NCBI RefSeq assembly: GCF_017086405.1
Contig: NZ_CP070973.1
Span: 6,418,739-6,482,738 of the forward strand
Direction: 5' to 3'
DNA length: 64,000 bases
From: Mycobacterium gordonae
Lineage (GTDB): Bacteria; Actinomycetota; Actinomycetes; Mycobacteriales; Mycobacteriaceae
Shown here: piece after piece, positions 62,239-64,000 of the stretch
Numbering within the stretch: position 1 is the first letter of the stretch
Layout of the letters: each line of letters starts with the position of its first letter
Position numbers and translations under genes: made by a program
Notes under the pieces: generated by a model
Seen by the model: the letters and a program-made list of their open reading frames with translations, nothing else
What the model was told of the DNA's origin: nothing
Database searches by the model: none

Positions 62239-63879
62239 TCACGCAGTCACGTGACTCGCGTGCACATCATCAGCCGGCCGCGCCTCGGTCTGCTCCTTGG
62301 CCCAGCGGTAGTCCGGCTTACCGGCCGGTGAGCGTTTCACCTCGTCGACGAACCAAAGACTTCGTGGCACTTTGTATCCCGCGATCTCCGAGCGAACGAA
62401 GCAGTCCAGCTCCGCCAACGAAGGCCGCGCCCCTTCCCTGGCTTGCACCACGGCTGCGACGTGCTGGCCATAGCGCGGATCCGGCACACCGACCACTAGC
62501 GCGTCGAACACATCGGGGTGACCCTTCAGCGCCGCCTCGACCTCTTCGGGGTAGATCTTCTCGCCGCCACTGTTGATCGACACCGAGCCGCGGCCCAGCA
62601 TCGTGACGGTGCCGTCCTCTTCGACCATTGCGTAGTCGCCCGGAATCGCATAGCGCACACCGTTGATGGTCTTGAACGTCTCGGCTGTCTTCTTCTCGTC
62701 CTTGTAATACCCGACCGGAATATTGCCCTTCTTGGCGATGAATCCGCGCACACCGGAGCCGGGCTTCACCTCGTTGCCTTCTTCGTCGAGGACGACGGTG
62801 CGATGGTCGATGGTCACCCGTGGTCCACCGCTGTGCGGCGCGTCCTTCGCGACGATGCTGGTGCCGCCGAAGCCTGTCTCCGACGATCCGATTGAGTCGG
62901 TGATAACGCGATTCGGCAGCAGCTCAAGGAATTTCTCTTTGATGCTCGGCGAGAACAGCGCGGCCGTGCTGGCGAGCAGGAACAGTGAGGAGAGGTCGTA
63001 ATCGTTGTCCTTCTGCAATGCGTCCAACAACGGGCGGGCCATCGCGTCACCGGTGAAAAACAGCAGGTTCACTTTGTGTCTGTGAATGGTCTCCCATACC
63101 TGCTCGGCGTTGAATTCCGGTGCCAGCACGGTGGTTTGGCCCGAGAAGATCGACATCCAGGTGGCCGATTGGGTGGCCCCGTGGATCATCGGAGGAATCG
63201 GATAGCGGACCATCGGGGGGTTCGCGGCCGCAGCCTTCGCTAGGTCGTACTCGTCCTTGACGAATTCCCCTGTGGCGAAGTCGGTTCCGCCCAATAGCAC
63301 GCGGTAGATGTCTTCGTGACGCCACATGACGCCTTTGGGGAAGCCCGTGGTGCCGCCGGTGTAGAGCAGATAGATGGCATCTTCGGTACGGTCACCGAAG
63401 TCGCGCTCGGGCGAGCTGTCGGCGATCGCGGCGTAGAACTCGACACCGCCGTAGCGCTGGTATTCCAGGTCGCTACCGTCCTCCACGACCAGCACCGTCT
63501 TGACGTTCGGGGTGTCCGGCAGGACGTTGGCGACCCGGTCGGAGTACTGACGCTCGTGCACCAGGGCAACCATGTCTGAGTTGTCGAACAGGTAGCGCAG
63601 CTCGCCTTCGACATAACGGAAGTTGACGTTGACCAGGATCGCGCCCGCCTTGACGATGCCGAGCATCGCGATGACGATCTCAATGCGGTTGCGGCAGTAC
63701 AGGCCGACCTTATCGCCCTCGCGCACGCCCTGTTCCATCAGGTAGTGCGCGAAGCGGTTGGCCTTCTCTTCGAGTTGGGCGTAGGTCAACTGTTCGTCAC
63801 CACAGATGAGGGCTACACGGTCCGGCACAGCGTCGATGGCGTGCTCGGCAAGGTCAGCAATATTCAGAGCCACGGCCAC
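62239..63879 (-). CDS. fadD19: FadD19, 3-oxo-cholestenoate (C8 side chain) CoA ligase
   Basis: A 546-residue adenylate-forming ligase almost identical in layout to M. tuberculosis FadD19, which activates the C8 side chain of cholesterol (3-oxo-4-cholesten-26-oate). Motifs are YLLYTGGTTGFPKGVMWRHE, DSIGSSETGFGGTS, GDYAMVEEDGTVTMLGRGSV, SINSGGEKIYPEEVEAALKG, and the catalytic Lys in RSPAGKPDYRW. The start is the GTG at 63879, giving the conserved N-terminus (V)AVALNIADLAEHA; the GTG at 63873 would fit a leaderless mRNA from the promoter just upstream. The open frame to 63909 runs through the KstR box and is not coding. Divergent from echA19. Confidence 0.95.
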   Translation of the reverse strand: MAVALNIADLAEHAIDAVPDRVALICGDEQLTYAQLEEKANRFAHYLMEQGVREGDKVGLYCRNRIEIVIAMLGIVKAGAILVNVNFRYVEGELRYLFDNSDMVALVHERQYSDRVANVLPDTPNVKTVLVVEDGSDLEYQRYGGVEFYAAIADSSPERDFGDRTEDAIYLLYTGGTTGFPKGVMWRHEDIYRVLLGGTDFATGEFVKDEYDLAKAAAANPPMVRYPIPPMIHGATQSATWMSIFSGQTTVLAPEFNAEQVWETIHRHKVNLLFFTGDAMARPLLDALQKDNDYDLSSLFLLASTAALFSPSIKEKFLELLPNRVITDSIGSSETGFGGTSIVAKDAPHSGGPRVTIDHRTVVLDEEGNEVKPGSGVRGFIAKKGNIPVGYYKDEKKTAETFKTINGVRYAIPGDYAMVEEDGTVTMLGRGSVSINSGGEKIYPEEVEAALKGHPDVFDALVVGVPDPRYGQHVAAVVQAREGARPSLAELDCFVRSEIAGYKVPRSLWFVDEVKRSPAGKPDYRWAKEQTEARPADDVHASHVTA

Positions 63880-63880
63880 C

Positions 63881-63909
63881 AAATTAGAACGTGTTACATT
63901 TCTTGACAA
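63881..63909 (-). promoter_or_regulatory. fadD19 promoter overlapping a KstR box
   Basis: On the minus strand TTGTCA (63904-63909) and TAATTT (63881-63886) are spaced by exactly 17 bp. The KstR box covers the distal spacer and part of the -10. Transcription would begin about 63873-63875, so the fadD19 message is probably leaderless. Confidence 0.6.
63885..63898. promoter_or_regulatory. KstR operator between fadD19 and echA19
   Basis: TAGAACGTGTTACA, the same 14 bases as the fdxD-fadE26 operator, matches TNNAACNNGTTNNA at all fixed positions. It can control both divergent genes. Confidence 0.9.
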
Positions 63910-63943
63910 GCTCAGACCCGATGTCGAGGAAGAGGCGGTAGCC

Positions 63944-64000
63944 GTGGCAGAGCAGCCAGCAAACGAATCCGGACCCGACGCGCTGGTGGAGCAGCGCGGC
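63944..64000 (+). CDS. echA19: EchA19, enoyl-CoA hydratase (5' end only)
   Basis: Only the first 19 codons are inside the window. From the GTG at 63944 they read VAEQPANESGPDALVEQRG; ESGPDALVE followed by RG is the conserved N-terminus of M. tuberculosis EchA19 (Rv3516), an enoyl-CoA hydratase of cholesterol side-chain beta-oxidation. GAGGAAGAGG lies a few bases upstream. Identity rests on this short match plus the divergent position next to fadD19 across a KstR operator. Confidence 0.8.
   Translation, partial: MAEQPANESGPDALVEQRG

Noticed and set aside
63903..63908. TTGACA as a -35 box for echA19 on the plus strand
   Set aside because: No acceptable -10 lies 16-19 bp downstream; its complement serves better as the fadD19 -35 box.

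Overview
The window is chromosomal DNA of a slow-growing Mycobacterium related to M. tuberculosis, M. kansasii or M. marinum. The evidence is high GC, PE and PE_PGRS genes, GTG/TTG and leaderless starts, and a gene order that follows M. tuberculosis Rv3482c to Rv3516. That gene-by-gene correspondence comes from remembered synteny and protein similarity, not from a search.

Left part (1-11800): two small exported proteins; two membrane-anchored proteins (DUF2510 type and LppP/LprE type); the LCP ligase cpsA; an SDR; and then an accessory block on the minus strand. That block holds a PE protein fused to a cellulose-binding module and a GH12 endoglucanase, an SDR, an unusual crotonase-fold protein and a TetR regulator. 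It occupies the position where I recall lipF and its neighbours in M. tuberculosis. Next come a 54-residue protein overlapping otsA (trehalose-6-phosphate synthase) and a secreted protein.

Middle (11770-27613): the complete mce4 cholesterol-import operon on the minus strand (yrbE4A, yrbE4B, mce4A-F and two Mce-associated proteins), with hsd4A and fdxD behind it. Divergent to these is fadE26-fadE27-fadD17 for cholesterol side-chain oxidation. KstR-type operators lie in front of yrbE4A, between fdxD and fadE26, and between fadD19 and echA19 at the right end. Together these genes import cholesterol and begin degrading its side chain.

Right part (27614-62238): two PE_PGRS genes split this regulon. 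The first (1391 aa) resembles PE_PGRS53. Three minus-strand genes follow: ilvX-like TPP enzyme, amidohydrolase and fructosamine-kinase-like. The second PE_PGRS sits where PE_PGRS54 is expected and spans 25.4 kb. Its core is a tandem array of about 60 units, most of exactly 357 bp (119 aa). Five single-base deletions interrupt the frame as sequenced. Restoring them gives one open frame of 8461 codons that ends in the frame of the natural C-terminus. The window closes with fadD19 and the first codons of echA19. There is no fadD18 copy, consistent with an arrangement older than the M. tuberculosis duplication.

The most unusual items are the giant repeat-built PE_PGRS gene with its nested segmental duplications and in-register frameshifts, and the PE-CBM2-GH12 secreted cellulase.
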